A stretch of 64,000 nt of DNA, from positions 3,534,001-3,598,000 of the forward strand of contig NZ_SMGE01000001.1 in assembly GCF_004339525.1 (NCBI RefSeq), given 5' to 3'. The DNA comes from Flavobacterium sp. 90 (lineage in GTDB: Bacteria; Bacteroidota; Bacteroidia; Flavobacteriales; Flavobacteriaceae). This document shows positions 46,734-56,025 of the stretch, piece by piece. How positions within the stretch are numbered: the stretch's first letter is position 1; each line of letters starts with the position of its first letter. The notes beneath the pieces were generated by a model. That model was not told where the DNA came from and did not search any database. It saw only the letters and a list, made by a program, of their open reading frames with translations. Made by a program: the position numbers and the translations under genes.

Positions 46734-47261
46734 TTAATTTTTTGTTACCCAATAATGAAAATCTCTTTCTAAATCATAAGCCATTTTATTTACAATTCTT
46801 CTTATTATAAAATAAGGAGCTCCTATCATTAGTGACATATGAACTAAAAGAAATGGAGCGATAAAGAATGGAATTGTATTTTCACTATTAAAAACCATGC
46901 TTATAAAAAAAAGCGAATAAAAAAGTAGTATGCCAACTAGAAATAGAATCATTCTTTTTCTAAAACAAGAAATTTCAGCATTTATGATTAATTGATCATT
47001 TTCCTGAGTTAATTCTCCGGTTACTTTCGCAAAAGGGTAATTCATGTCAAATAATTTTCTTCTCTTTTTTAATTCAAAATAATTGTTTTCAATATAGCCT
47101 TTATATTCATTTGTACTAGATTGAAAAACTTCGAATGGTTCATAACTTAAATTAGATTCATCTACATTAATTCTGAATTTTTCAATAAAATCTATTTTAG
47201 AAACGGGTAATTGTATGACAATGTCTTTGATGAAATTTATTTTTCTTAGAAAATCATTCAT
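46734..47261 (-). CDS. Hypothetical membrane protein
   Basis: 175 residues. A soluble N-terminal half (about 1-95) is followed by two hydrophobic helices (about 105-127 and 133-152) and a short basic C-terminus. KSEVTGELTQENDQLIINAEI-like spacing in the middle suggests a small beta domain. I do not recognise the family. It lies 82 bases after the metallo-hydrolase gene and may share its transcript. Confidence 0.7.
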   Translation of the reverse strand: MNDFLRKINFIKDIVIQLPVSKIDFIEKFRINVDESNLSYEPFEVFQSSTNEYKGYIENNYFELKKRRKLFDMNYPFAKVTGELTQENDQLIINAEISCFRKRMILFLVGILLFYSLFFISMVFNSENTIPFFIAPFLLVHMSLMIGAPYFIIRRIVNKMAYDLERDFHYWVTKN

Positions 47262-47343
47262 GTATTTTGGTTTGAATTGAAAACCAAATTTAATATTAAA
47301 ATAGAAATTGAATAATAATTTTATTCTTTAGCATAAAATAAAA

Positions 47344-48108
47344 TCAATACTCTACATAAGTTCCATCATTAGGAATAGCAGTTTTAGACAAAAGATCATT
47401 TTCAGCCAAAGCCGCTTTTAGTTGTTCTCGGGTTGTTGGACAATGATTTAAAGCTTCCAGATGATTCGCAAAAACTTTCCCCGGAGCAAGAGCCGCAAAT
47501 TTCAAAATATCATTCATTCTCATTAATAAAGGCTGACCAATATCTAATCTCGCAGTTCCGCAGGCAACTGTTGCAATATCTGGTTTAAATTCGACTAAAA
47601 CTTTTTCGACGTGTTCTGTAAAAATAGTATCAGAGCTTATATAAATTGATTTTTCATTTGGAAGTTCAAGATGAAAACCCATTACATTTCCCATCAATTT
47701 TGCAACAAAACCATATCCATGGATCGCAGGAATTCCGGTAATTTTTCCGTCCAGAAAAGGTTGAGGTTCCCAATAATCTAAAGTTTGAGTAATGTTTAAA
47801 CCTCTTTTAGCCAGAACTTTTTCATCCTTTGCATTACAAATAACAGAAATGCTTTTACGTCTCAGGAAAACTTCTCCGGCTTTGTCAATATGATCAGGAT
47901 GCAAATGTGTGATCAAACAATGTGTAACCCGACTCAAAATATCCCGACTGTTTTTTGGTAAAGAAACTAATGGATTTCTCTTTGGTTTATAACGAAAAAA
48001 GGTAAATGGCGGAATCGTTTTTCTCTTTCCTAACATAGGATCAACTAAAATTACATGTTGATCAGTTTCAATAACTAAAGTCGCGTTACGTAAATGATGT
48101 AATTTCAT
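47344..48108 (-). CDS. Metallo-beta-lactamase-fold hydrolase (UlaG-like)
   Basis: 254 residues. The N-terminus MKLHHLRNATLVIETDQHVILVDPM is typical of UlaG-like/RNase Z-related hydrolases. The metal site shows THLHPDHIDKAGE (HxHxDH), ISSDTIF and a late ANHLEALNH. The product may be a lactonase or a phosphodiesterase; the neighbours do not decide. It follows the response regulator gene by 56 bases on the same strand, so it may be in the same transcript. Confidence 0.85.
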   Translation of the reverse strand: MKLHHLRNATLVIETDQHVILVDPMLGKRKTIPPFTFFRYKPKRNPLVSLPKNSRDILSRVTHCLITHLHPDHIDKAGEVFLRRKSISVICNAKDEKVLAKRGLNITQTLDYWEPQPFLDGKITGIPAIHGYGFVAKLMGNVMGFHLELPNEKSIYISSDTIFTEHVEKVLVEFKPDIATVACGTARLDIGQPLLMRMNDILKFAALAPGKVFANHLEALNHCPTTREQLKAALAENDLLSKTAIPNDGTYVEY

Positions 48109-48164
48109 ATCGGGGGTTTTAGATATTAAAAATACAAAAATTTAAATACTAAAGGTCAAAAAAA

Positions 48165-48848
48165 CTACATCGTAAATCTAAAACCAATTCCGTGTAGGTT
48201 TTCTATAGAAATTCCTTTTTCATTAGATAAAATTTTACGCAGACGCGAAATAAAAACATCCAGACTTCTTCCCATAAAATAATCATCCGTTCCCCAAAGT
48301 GAAGTCAGAATTTGTTCTCTTTTTAAAACCGAATTTTTATTATCAAGAAATAATTTCAGTAACTCAGCTTCACGTTGCGTAAGGCTGATTTTTTCACTTT
48401 CATTAAAAAGAATGAAATTATTGGTGTCAAACTGATATTTCCCAATTTCGTATACATTCTTTTCTGTTGGAACATTTTTCTGCGAACGTTTTAAGAAAAT
48501 CTCAATTTTCAATAGTAATTCTTCGATACTAAAAGGCTTCACCAAATAATCATCGGCGCCAAGACGTAATCCTTTTATACGATCTTCTTTTAAAGTTTTT
48601 GCCGAAAGAAAAATAATCGGAATGTCAGTATTGGCTTTTCTAACTTCGGTTGCCAATTCAAAACCATCTTTTTTGGGCATCATTATATCAAAGATACAAA
48701 TGTCAAAATTTTCTTTTTTAAAGGCTTCCAAACCTAAATTACCATCAGAACAATGTGTAACATGATAGTTGTTTTGTTCTAAATTATCTTTGGTTAAGAA
48801 CGCCAGAGTTTCGTCGTCTTCGGTATAAAGTATTTTGAATTGTTTCAT
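48165..48848 (-). CDS. OmpR-family response regulator
   Basis: 227 residues. The receiver domain has the acidic pair ED near residue 10 (TEDDETLAF), phosphorylation Asp54 (CIFDIMMPKKDGF) and a Lys in YLVKPFSIEELL. The C-terminal winged-helix domain (about 130-227) has LTQREAELLKLFL, a DDYFMGRSLDVFISRLRKIL recognition helix and HGIGFRF. It overlaps the upstream kinase gene by four bases (ATGA). A likely target is the divergent DUF1573 gene, whose upstream region holds a 21-bp direct repeat. Confidence 0.93.
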   Translation of the reverse strand: MKQFKILYTEDDETLAFLTKDNLEQNNYHVTHCSDGNLGLEAFKKENFDICIFDIMMPKKDGFELATEVRKANTDIPIIFLSAKTLKEDRIKGLRLGADDYLVKPFSIEELLLKIEIFLKRSQKNVPTEKNVYEIGKYQFDTNNFILFNESEKISLTQREAELLKLFLDNKNSVLKREQILTSLWGTDDYFMGRSLDVFISRLRKILSNEKGISIENLHGIGFRFTM

Positions 48849-50107
48849 TTTTTATAAGGAATTGACAAGGTTATTGTTGTGCCATTTTCTAAATTATTTT
48901 CGGCTTTGATTTTCCAATTATGCAAGTTGCAAATTTCTTTAACATAATACAAACCAAGTCCAAAACCATTTACTTCATTGCTTTTTTCGTTTTGAGCGCG
49001 GTAAAACTTATCAAAGATAAACGAAATGTTTTTAGAAGCAATCCCAATTCCGTTATCAATAAATTGTAGTTTCAAAGTCGAATTTTCTACTGCTATTTTA
49101 ATGGTGATTTCGGGTTTTTGACTGCAATATTTTACAGCATTATCCAATAAATTATAAACCAGATTGGAGAAATGAAAAACATCTGTTTCTATTGCATATT
49201 CATCCGATTGTTTTTCAATTTTAATTGAAGCTTCAGGATATTTTAACTGAATATTTTCAATCACTTCTTCAATAATAGGAACAATTAAAACAGTTTCTTT
49301 TTTTAGTTCTAATGGAGTATAATCAGACTTGGCAATGTTTAGAATCTTTTCAATATGATGATTCAGTTTGTTGCTTTGATTGATAATAATGTCAGTATAA
49401 GTATAAAGTTTCTTATCATCTTTAATAGGATTCTGTTCAATTAAATATTTCGAAGCAATTAAAATCGAAGACAAAGGAGTTTTAAACTCGTGCGTCATAT
49501 TATTGATAAAATCGCGTTGCAATTCAGAATATTTCTTTTGCTGTAAAAGCGTAAAAATCGAATAAACATAAATCAATAAAATAAAAATAAGCGCAATAGA
49601 AAGCACAAACCAAAAACGCATCGAACTGAATAAATAAGTGGTTTCATTAGGAAAACGAACCGCAAAATAGTAGACTAAATTTTTATGTTTTGGGAACGAA
49701 ACAGTTCTTTTTGCTTTCTCTTTATCTGTAAAAGAAATATATTTTCCATACACCATTTCGTCACTTTGGCAATTGTACATCGCAAATTCAAAATCAGTTG
49801 TAATGTTCATTTTTTTGAATTCGGCTCTCAAATAAAACTCTAAAATATCCGGTTCAAAAGCATTATTGACATTGACAATATAATAATCATTCGAAATTTT
49901 CTGAACAGGATTTTGGCAAGAAGATTCATGATCTTTTCCCTCGTATAATTTTCTGGCGACTTCAAGTAAAGCAATATTTGCCTTCTGACTTAGTTTTTTT
50001 TGTTCTAAAGTAAAAGCCTCTTTAGTCCATAGCAATTGCGCCACCAATATGCTAATAATGGCGACAAGTCCCAGAAGGATAATACTATTAAGTTTGTTGA
50101 TTTTCAA
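48845..50107 (-). CDS. Sensor histidine kinase
   Basis: 420 residues. Two membrane helices (about 7-27 and 170-192) flank a periplasmic sensor of about 140 residues. There is a linker but no clear HAMP. The H-box is FINNMTHEFKTPLSSI (phospho-His206). The ATPase domain has the N box (VYNLLDNAVKYC), IDNGIGIASKN and GFGLGLYYVKEI. It forms an operon with the OmpR-type regulator. The periplasmic domain contains two Cys (near CQNPVQK and MYNCQSDE) that could sense the redox state of the periplasm, but this is a guess. Confidence 0.92.
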   Translation of the reverse strand: MKINKLNSIILLGLVAIISILVAQLLWTKEAFTLEQKKLSQKANIALLEVARKLYEGKDHESSCQNPVQKISNDYYIVNVNNAFEPDILEFYLRAEFKKMNITTDFEFAMYNCQSDEMVYGKYISFTDKEKAKRTVSFPKHKNLVYYFAVRFPNETTYLFSSMRFWFVLSIALIFILLIYVYSIFTLLQQKKYSELQRDFINNMTHEFKTPLSSILIASKYLIEQNPIKDDKKLYTYTDIIINQSNKLNHHIEKILNIAKSDYTPLELKKETVLIVPIIEEVIENIQLKYPEASIKIEKQSDEYAIETDVFHFSNLVYNLLDNAVKYCSQKPEITIKIAVENSTLKLQFIDNGIGIASKNISFIFDKFYRAQNEKSNEVNGFGLGLYYVKEICNLHNWKIKAENNLENGTTITLSIPYKK

Positions 50108-50162
50108 GAAAATGGTGTTTTATAAAGTGTAATATTAATCAAAATTATAGTTAAAAATAGCG

Positions 50163-50212
50163 ATTAACAACTCGTTAACAAAGATTTGAAAGCGGTTAAC
50201 AGCGATTTGATT
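50163..50212 (+). promoter_or_regulatory. Putative operator: 21-bp-spaced GTTAACA direct repeats
   Basis: GTTAACAAAGATTTGAAA (50174-50191) and GTTAACAGCGATTTGATT (50195-50212) match at 14 of 18 bases and are exactly 21 bases apart. A half-site ATTAACAAC is 11 bases further up (50163). Direct repeats at one or two helical turns are typical for OmpR-family regulators. It lies between the kinase and DUF1573 genes. Confidence 0.55.
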
Positions 50213-50222
50213 TTGTCTGAAG

Positions 50223-50230
50223 TACTTTTG
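50223..50230 (+). promoter_or_regulatory. -7 element of the DUF1573 gene
   Basis: TACTTTTG, a full consensus match, starting 11 bases after the putative operator, so a bound regulator would contact RNA polymerase. Confidence 0.5.
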
Positions 50231-50272
50231 AAATATAAAATTTGAACTATAAACCATTTAAAATAAAGAACT

Positions 50273-50689
50273 ATGAGAATTATTAAAATTTCGATGTTAG
50301 CACTAGCTTTAGGACTAATGTCTTTTTCAGCAATTGCACCGGTAAAAGCATTAGTTTGCGAAACTAAAACAACAACTTTTGATGCTTCAACTATTGTTTG
50401 GAAAACAGAAACTATTGACGTTGGACAAATTCCACAAGGAACTCCAAAAGCGATTGTTTACGAATTCAAAAACACAGGAAAAACTGCTGTTGTAATTACA
50501 AATGTTCAGGGATCTTGTGGTTGTACTGCAACAGATTATACAAAAGAGCCAATTTTACCTGGTAAAACGGCTAAAGTAACAGCAACTTATAATGCTGCAA
50601 ATAAAGGTGGTTTTACAAAAACAGTTACTGTAACAACAAGTGCTGAAACAGCACCAAAAATCCTTACTTTAAAAGGAACGGTTATTTAA
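50273..50689 (+). CDS. DUF1573-domain secreted protein
   Basis: 138 residues with a Sec signal peptide (about 1-24). The mature part is a DUF1573 immunoglobulin-like domain: VWKTETIDVGQIPQGTPKAI, YEFKNTGKTAVVITNVQGSCGCTATDYTKE, and closing strands PKILTLKGTVI. The GSCGCTA motif is conserved in the family, which resembles the cytosolic MSP/ASH fold. It is exported, but its role is unknown. It faces the two-component operon and is its most likely target. Confidence 0.88.
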   Translation: MRIIKISMLALALGLMSFSAIAPVKALVCETKTTTFDASTIVWKTETIDVGQIPQGTPKAIVYEFKNTGKTAVVITNVQGSCGCTATDYTKEPILPGKTAKVTATYNAANKGGFTKTVTVTTSAETAPKILTLKGTVI

Positions 50690-50714
50690 ATAATTAAAGG
50701 TTGGTTATAAAGCG

Positions 50715-50749
50715 AAAAACTCCAAATGTGCCATGTTTGGAGTTTTTTT
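50715..50749 (+). terminator. Terminator of the DUF1573 gene
   Basis: The stem AAAAACTCCAAA (50715-50726) with TTTGGAGTTTTT (50736-50747) runs into a T tract, 26 bases after the stop. Confidence 0.85.
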
Positions 50750-50876
50750 GTACCTTTTAGTTAAAGAAAATCAAAACTGAAATTTGATTATTTTGAATGT
50801 TGTAAAGCCAATATTATTTTTTTAGGATATGATTTGTTTTCATTAAAACTTTTCTATTTTTATTAAAAATATTATT

Positions 50877-52457
50877 ATGAAAATTTTGTATTCGCTTGCT
50901 GCTGTGACGCTTATTTTTGTTGCTGTTTCTTGTAATTCTAAAGGAGAAAAAAAGGAGGAAGAACTAAAAAAAACGGTAGAAAAAGTAATACCAGAACTAA
51001 AAATCTCAATCGATAGTTCCAAAATTGCTGCTTTTTATCAAGCCTATCCTAAATTGGATAAATTTCAGAATGATGTTTTTGCTTTATACAAGAAAAATAA
51101 ATCTACTCAATTGTGGCTGGACAATAAAGGTATTGTTGAGTTTGCAAGTACTTTATTTAATAAATACAAAGGATTAGACCGAGAAGGATTAAAGGCAAAT
51201 TTTCCGTATAACGAAAAAATCAATCCTATTTTTGATCATATCGCAGATAATAAATTATCTAAAGCTGATACTGATTTGATGATTACCAATTTGTATTTCT
51301 ACTATGTTCAGAAAGTATCCGGTGTAGATGAGAAAACCACAAAATCATTAGAATGGCTTTTACCTCGAAAAAAAGTCAATTATCAGGTTTTTTCAGATTC
51401 CATTTATAATAAAGCGACTATAAGTGATGACAAAAAGAGCAAAATGTTCAGCCAATATTACAAACTTCGTGATGCACTTCACGAATATAGAGAAATTGAA
51501 AAAAAAGGAGGCTGGAAAACAATTGAAGTTGGCGAAGATTTTAAAAGCTTAAAAATCGGAGATTCTGTTCCTGCAATCGGGCAAATTAGAGAAAGGCTTT
51601 ATATTTCCGGAGATCTTAAAGAAAATACCAAAAGCAATATTTGCGATTCGACTTTAATAGGATCTATTAAAAATTTTGAATCGCATCACGGATTAACTCC
51701 AAAAAATATAATCTTACCCGAACATATTGCCGAATTAAATATTCCGGTTTCAGATAGAATCAAAACGATTATTGCCAATATGGAGCGTTGCAGATGGATT
51801 GATCCTGCGCTCGAAAAAGGTCAGGAATATATAGAAGTTAATATTCCGGAGTTTAGATTGTATTTAATTCGCGATCATCAAATTGCTTTTGTATCACCGG
51901 TTGTAGTTGGAAAAGCAATGACGCAAACCGTTATTTTTAGCGGAATGATGAACAATATTGTTTTTAGTCCGTATTGGAATGTTCCAACGAGCATTATCAA
52001 TAAAGAGATAAAACCCGGAATGGCAAAAAACAAAAATTATTTGGCTCAGAAAAATCTGGAGTGGAATAATGGTGCCGTTCGCCAGTTGCCTGGAAAAAAT
52101 AATTCGCTTGGTTTGGTGAAATTTCTGTTCCCGAATTCCAATAATATTTATTTACACGATACACCCGCAAAAAGTTTGTTCGAGAGAGAAAGCAGAGCTT
52201 TTAGCCACGGATGTGTACGCGTAGGAAAACCAAGAGATTTAGCGATCGAACTTTTAAAACAAGATCCTTCGTGGACTCCCGCCCGAATTGACAAAGCAAT
52301 GCACGCCGGAAAAGAAAGCTGGTACACCTTAAAAAAGAAAGTTCCTGTTTATATCGGATATTTTACGGCTTGGGTCGACAGAAAAGGAAATCTGAATTTT
52401 TATAAAGACGTTTATCAAAGAGACGAAAGTTTGATAAAACTACTTACAGAAGAATAA
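50877..52457 (+). CDS. L,D-transpeptidase, lipoprotein
   Basis: 526 residues. The lipoprotein signal ends in AVSC (Cys19). The N-terminal half is helical with a scaffold domain and a peptidoglycan-binding-like segment near 235-280 (SVPAIGQIRERLYISGDL). The YkuD catalytic domain (about 315-480) has the motif SHGCVRVG, with catalytic Cys446 and His444. The order scaffold, PG-binding segment and YkuD domain matches the YcbB/LdtD form. It makes 3-3 cross-links in peptidoglycan or attaches proteins to it, in the periplasm. Confidence 0.9.
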   Translation: MKILYSLAAVTLIFVAVSCNSKGEKKEEELKKTVEKVIPELKISIDSSKIAAFYQAYPKLDKFQNDVFALYKKNKSTQLWLDNKGIVEFASTLFNKYKGLDREGLKANFPYNEKINPIFDHIADNKLSKADTDLMITNLYFYYVQKVSGVDEKTTKSLEWLLPRKKVNYQVFSDSIYNKATISDDKKSKMFSQYYKLRDALHEYREIEKKGGWKTIEVGEDFKSLKIGDSVPAIGQIRERLYISGDLKENTKSNICDSTLIGSIKNFESHHGLTPKNIILPEHIAELNIPVSDRIKTIIANMERCRWIDPALEKGQEYIEVNIPEFRLYLIRDHQIAFVSPVVVGKAMTQTVIFSGMMNNIVFSPYWNVPTSIINKEIKPGMAKNKNYLAQKNLEWNNGAVRQLPGKNNSLGLVKFLFPNSNNIYLHDTPAKSLFERESRAFSHGCVRVGKPRDLAIELLKQDPSWTPARIDKAMHAGKESWYTLKKKVPVYIGYFTAWVDRKGNLNFYKDVYQRDESLIKLLTEE

Positions 52458-52463
52458 AAAGGT

Positions 52464-52553
52464 TTGCCACGAATTACACGAATTTTCACTAATTTTTTAA
52501 TGCAGAAAAGCTAAAATATTAATTCGTGAAAATTCGTGCAATTCGTGGCAAAA
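52464..52553. repeat. GCCACGAATT inverted repeat, copy 2
   Basis: The 27-bp arms (52464-52490 and 52527-52553) pair with a single mismatch. It lies between two convergent cell-wall genes and may act as a bidirectional terminator. Confidence 0.85.
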
Positions 52554-52556
52554 AAT

Positions 52557-53066
52557 CTATTTAGAAATAACATCAATACATTTATAATAACGTTTGCTAT
52601 AATGATCAGAATCTAAATCGCTGATCGTTACGCTTCCGGCTTTTCCGGAAGAAGCGTGAATAAATTTTGAATGCATGCCATTTGCTTCACAAATAATCCC
52701 AACATGACCAACAATTGTTTTGTTCTTGTAGCCATAAAAAACTAAAATATCTCCCACTTTAAAATCTTCGGGAGATAATTTTGTGCCTAAATTTTTAAAA
52801 CCACTTGAACTTCTTGGTAAAGTAATATCGTAATTTTTAAAAACATAATTTACAAAACCCGAACAATCGAATCCTTTTTTCGGGTCATTTCCTGCATACA
52901 AATAAGGCGTTCCCAGATATTGTTTTGCATAAAGAATAATAGAATCTCTGTCTATTTTATTTTGTGTTACCTTAATAGAACTAGATTCAAACGTAGTTTT
53001 TGTCTTTACAGTAAAGGACGAGAATACAAAAATTGCTGCAAATGCAACATATAAGGTTGACTTCAT
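52557..53066 (-). CDS. NlpC/P60 family peptidoglycan hydrolase
   Basis: 169 residues with a signal peptide (about 1-20). The NlpC/P60 domain has YLGTPYLYAGNDPKKGFDCSG (catalytic Cys68 in FDCSGFVNYVF), a VGHVGIICEA strand with the catalytic His, and a later HASS with the second His. It cleaves D-Glu-meso-DAP bonds in peptide stems. No SH3 domain is present, as in short Bacteroidota forms. It is convergent with the L,D-transpeptidase gene, a second peptidoglycan enzyme. Confidence 0.9.
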   Translation of the reverse strand: MKSTLYVAFAAIFVFSSFTVKTKTTFESSSIKVTQNKIDRDSIILYAKQYLGTPYLYAGNDPKKGFDCSGFVNYVFKNYDITLPRSSSGFKNLGTKLSPEDFKVGDILVFYGYKNKTIVGHVGIICEANGMHSKFIHASSGKAGSVTISDLDSDHYSKRYYKCIDVISK

Positions 53067-53245
53067 TTTTAAGAGGTAATGTGAAATTTAATTGATGAAG
53101 ATTATCGCTGCTTTTGAGTGATAAAAGATATCGTTTGCAATGTAGTTTATTAACTAACGATAAAAAGGATAAAATAGTCTTATAAATTGGTGTTTTTTTA
53201 TTGCTTTTTGATGTTTTAGTATCTTTCTATATACTGCATTTCAAA

Positions 53246-53253
53246 TATATTTG
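53246..53253 (+). promoter_or_regulatory. -7 element of the SGNH esterase gene
   Basis: TATATTTG, a full TAnnTTTG match, 31 bases before the ATG. Confidence 0.5.
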
Positions 53254-53284
53254 TGAATCGTATTTATATTTTAACAAATAAATT

Positions 53285-54373
53285 ATGTTTCTCAAAAAAA
53301 TATCCCTTTTAATTTTGTTTTTGCTGATTTCGGCAACTAGTATTTCACAAACTAAAAACAATAATTTTCTTTACGCCGGTCGGGTTGAAAAACTCCAAAA
53401 TAATACCGTTGTTTTAATTGGAACAGCTTCTTCTGTTTCTTTTAATTTTACAGGAAATGAATGTTCTATTTCACTTCAAAGCGTAGATTCTTATGAACAT
53501 CATAATTATGCTTCAATAGTTTTAGACGGAAAATTTATTGGAAAATTAAGAATCGAAAAAGGTGCAGCACAATCTTTTCCGATAAAAGTTACCGCAAAGA
53601 AAAAAGTACATCTTTTAGAAGTTTATAAAAATACCGAAGCACAAAGCGGGAATATTTTATTTGCAGGAACTACAGCAAAACTGACTACAATTTCGGCAAA
53701 AAAGAAAAAGAAAATCGAATTTATTGGAGATTCGATTACTTGTGCAGCAGCGAGTGATTCAGTTGATTGTGATAAAGGCGAATATATGGATCATCATAAT
53801 GGTTATTATGCTTATGGACCAAGAATTTCAAGAGAAATTGGCGTTGATTATTTAGTAAGTTCTGTTTCCGGAATTGGAATGTACCGCAACTGGAATGACG
53901 AAAACAAAGACGAAGCTATAATGCCGGATGTTTACGAGAATTTATATTTGACAAAAGATCCTTCAAAACCTAAATATGATTTTGCTTTTCAGCCAAATAT
54001 TATCAGTATTGCGTTAGGAACCAATGATTTTTCGGGCGGAGATGGAAAAAAAGAACGTTTGTCTTTTAATCAAGAGAAATACGTTTCGAATTATATCAAC
54101 TTTATCAAAATGTTATACAAGCACAATCCGAATGCGCAGATTGTAATCACAAATAGTCCAATGGTTGGCGGAGACAGAGCGATTGTTTTTGAAGATTGTC
54201 TGAACAAAGTAAAAGCTGCTTTCGCGAATGATAAATCACATAAAGAAATTCTGATTTTCAAGTTTAAATCTATGACGCCAAAAGGTTGTTTAGGACATCC
54301 TGATGTTGCAGATCATAAAGTTCTGGCAGATGAATATGCTCCATTTTTAAAAAAGTTACTAAATGAAAAATAA
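53285..54373 (+). CDS. CE2-like SGNH carbohydrate esterase
   Basis: 362 residues with a Sec signal peptide (about 1-22). An N-terminal jelly roll (about 25-140) is followed by the SGNH domain: IEFIGDSITCAAA (Ser150), VSSVSGIGMYRNW (Gly block), SIALGTNDFSGG (Asn block) and GHPDVADHK (catalytic Asp and His). The two-domain layout matches CE2 deacetylases, which remove acetyl groups from xylan or glucomannan, secreted to the periplasm or outside. The last 11 bases overlap the O-acetylesterase gene, so the two are coexpressed. Confidence 0.87.
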   Translation: MFLKKISLLILFLLISATSISQTKNNNFLYAGRVEKLQNNTVVLIGTASSVSFNFTGNECSISLQSVDSYEHHNYASIVLDGKFIGKLRIEKGAAQSFPIKVTAKKKVHLLEVYKNTEAQSGNILFAGTTAKLTTISAKKKKKIEFIGDSITCAAASDSVDCDKGEYMDHHNGYYAYGPRISREIGVDYLVSSVSGIGMYRNWNDENKDEAIMPDVYENLYLTKDPSKPKYDFAFQPNIISIALGTNDFSGGDGKKERLSFNQEKYVSNYINFIKMLYKHNPNAQIVITNSPMVGGDRAIVFEDCLNKVKAAFANDKSHKEILIFKFKSMTPKGCLGHPDVADHKVLADEYAPFLKKLLNEK

Positions 54374-55742
54374 TATATTTAAGTTTGTTTTCATTCTGAT
54401 GATTTCCAGTACTATGATGGCAAACGTTACGCTTCCGAATATTTTTAGCGACAATATGGTTTTGCAACGCAACTCCGAAGTGAAGATTTGGGGTTGGGGA
54501 AATCCAAAGGAAGAAATCAAATTGGTTTCGAGTTGGAACAATCAGGAATATAAAGTAGTTGCAAACAATCAGGCGCAATGGGAACTTCATATCAAAACTC
54601 CCGAAGCCGGCGGTCCTTATACGATTTCTATAAAAGGATATAATGAAGTCGTTCTAAAAAATATTATGATTGGCGAAGTTTGGGTTTGTTCCGGACAATC
54701 TAATATGGAAATGTCTGCAAGCTGGGGAATCGATAATGGCGAAGAAGAAATGAAAAATGCGACGAATCCTAATATTCGGTTTTTCTTAGTTCCGAAATTA
54801 ACCGCTACAAGTCCACAAAATAATTTACTTGGAAACTGGACAGAATCGACTCCGGAAACGATGAAATACTTTAGCGCAATTGGTTATTTCTTTGCTAAAC
54901 GCTTACGCGAAGATTTAAAAAATGTACCAATTGGATTAATTTCTTCAAATTGGGGCGGAACTCCGGCTGAAATCTGGATTCCGGAAGAAGTGGTTCAGAA
55001 TGATGCTGTTTTATTAGAAAATGCCAAAAAACTCAACGAACAAGAATATGGACCTCGCCAACCCGGACGTGCTTATAATGCTATGATTTATCCGTTTGTA
55101 GGTTTCAAGATTGCTGGAACGCTTTGGTATCAAGGCGAGTCTAATGTTGGTTCACTGGTTTATGACAAAACATTATCAGCTTTGATTACTTCGTGGAGAA
55201 AAGCCTGGCAAGACGAATTTCCTTTTTATTTCGTTCAGATTGCGCCTTATAAAACCGGAAGTAATAATTTTTCTAATGTAACGGTTAGAAACTCTCAAAG
55301 AAAAGTCCTGAAAGAAGTTCCAAAAACAGGAATGGTTCTGACAAGTGATATCTCGGATACTATAGATATTCATCCTAAAAATAAAAAGTCGGTTGGAATT
55401 CGTTTGGCAAATTTGGCTTTAGCCGATATTTACAAAACGAATAACAATGTGGTAAATGGACCACTTTTTAAAGATCTAAAAATAGAGAAAAACAAAGTAA
55501 TAGTTTCGTTTGATTATTCAGAAGGGTTGTATTTTAAGAACAAAGTTTCAAATCAATTTGAAGTGGCTGGAACCGATGGAGTTTTCTATCCAACAGAAGC
55601 TTCAATAAAAAATAATCAGGTTGTTTTGACGAGTAAAAAAGTTTCAAATCCTGTAAAAGTGAGATTTGCGTGGGGGAATACAACGCAATCAGATTTGTTT
55701 AATAAAGTGAATTTGCCAGCTTCTTGTTTTATTTCTGAATAA
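54363..55742 (+). CDS. Sialate O-acetylesterase-family esterase
   Basis: 459 residues with a signal peptide (about 1-20). The SGNH catalytic Ser113 is in WVCSGQSNMEMS. LWYQGESNVGSLVYDKTLSALI supplies the GES block, and ISDTIDIHPKNKKSVG gives the catalytic Asp/His. An N-terminal beta domain (LPNIFSDNMVLQRNS, VKIWGWGNP) belongs to the family. Besides sialate, relatives remove acetyl groups from hemicelluloses; the hemicellulase neighbours make that more likely here. It begins inside the preceding esterase gene (11-base overlap in another frame). Confidence 0.88.
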   Translation: MKNNIFKFVFILMISSTMMANVTLPNIFSDNMVLQRNSEVKIWGWGNPKEEIKLVSSWNNQEYKVVANNQAQWELHIKTPEAGGPYTISIKGYNEVVLKNIMIGEVWVCSGQSNMEMSASWGIDNGEEEMKNATNPNIRFFLVPKLTATSPQNNLLGNWTESTPETMKYFSAIGYFFAKRLREDLKNVPIGLISSNWGGTPAEIWIPEEVVQNDAVLLENAKKLNEQEYGPRQPGRAYNAMIYPFVGFKIAGTLWYQGESNVGSLVYDKTLSALITSWRKAWQDEFPFYFVQIAPYKTGSNNFSNVTVRNSQRKVLKEVPKTGMVLTSDISDTIDIHPKNKKSVGIRLANLALADIYKTNNNVVNGPLFKDLKIEKNKVIVSFDYSEGLYFKNKVSNQFEVAGTDGVFYPTEASIKNNQVVLTSKKVSNPVKVRFAWGNTTQSDLFNKVNLPASCFISE

Positions 55743-55879
55743 AATAATTGCCCACGGATTTTACTGGTTTAACGGATTGATGCTGATTTTTTGTTGTTTT
55801 TGTCTCATTTTTTGTCAGACTGAGCGAAGTCGAAGTCCCGCAATCAAACTCGACAAAGATTGGAAATTGAGTTCATTTT

Positions 55880-55981
55880 TGTCATTTCGACCGAAGGGAG
55901 AAATCACACTAGAAACTCCGCAATCAAAGTTGCCATTCTTTGTCGAGTTACGTGTGTGATTTCTCCTCCGTCGAAATGACA
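55880..55981. repeat. GTCATTTCGA inverted repeat, copy 1
   Basis: The arms TGTCATTTCGAC (55880-55891) and GTCGAAATGACA (55970-55981) are perfect, with further pairing around GGAGAAATCACAC and GTGTGATTTCTCC. A related GTCAGACTGAGCGAAGTCGA stretch is at 55814-55833. Copy 2 lies at 62035-62136. Confidence 0.8.
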
Positions 55982-56025
55982 AGATTATGGAAATTGAAGT
56001 TTTTCTTTTGAAAACAAAACCATCT

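Noticed and set aside
55777..55959. 60-codon ORF between the O-acetylesterase and GH3 genes
   Set aside because: It runs entirely through the GTCATTTCGA/GAGCGAAGTCGA repeat DNA, its peptide (SFRPKGEITLE) is the usual translation of such repeats, and there is no promoter or conserved neighbour.
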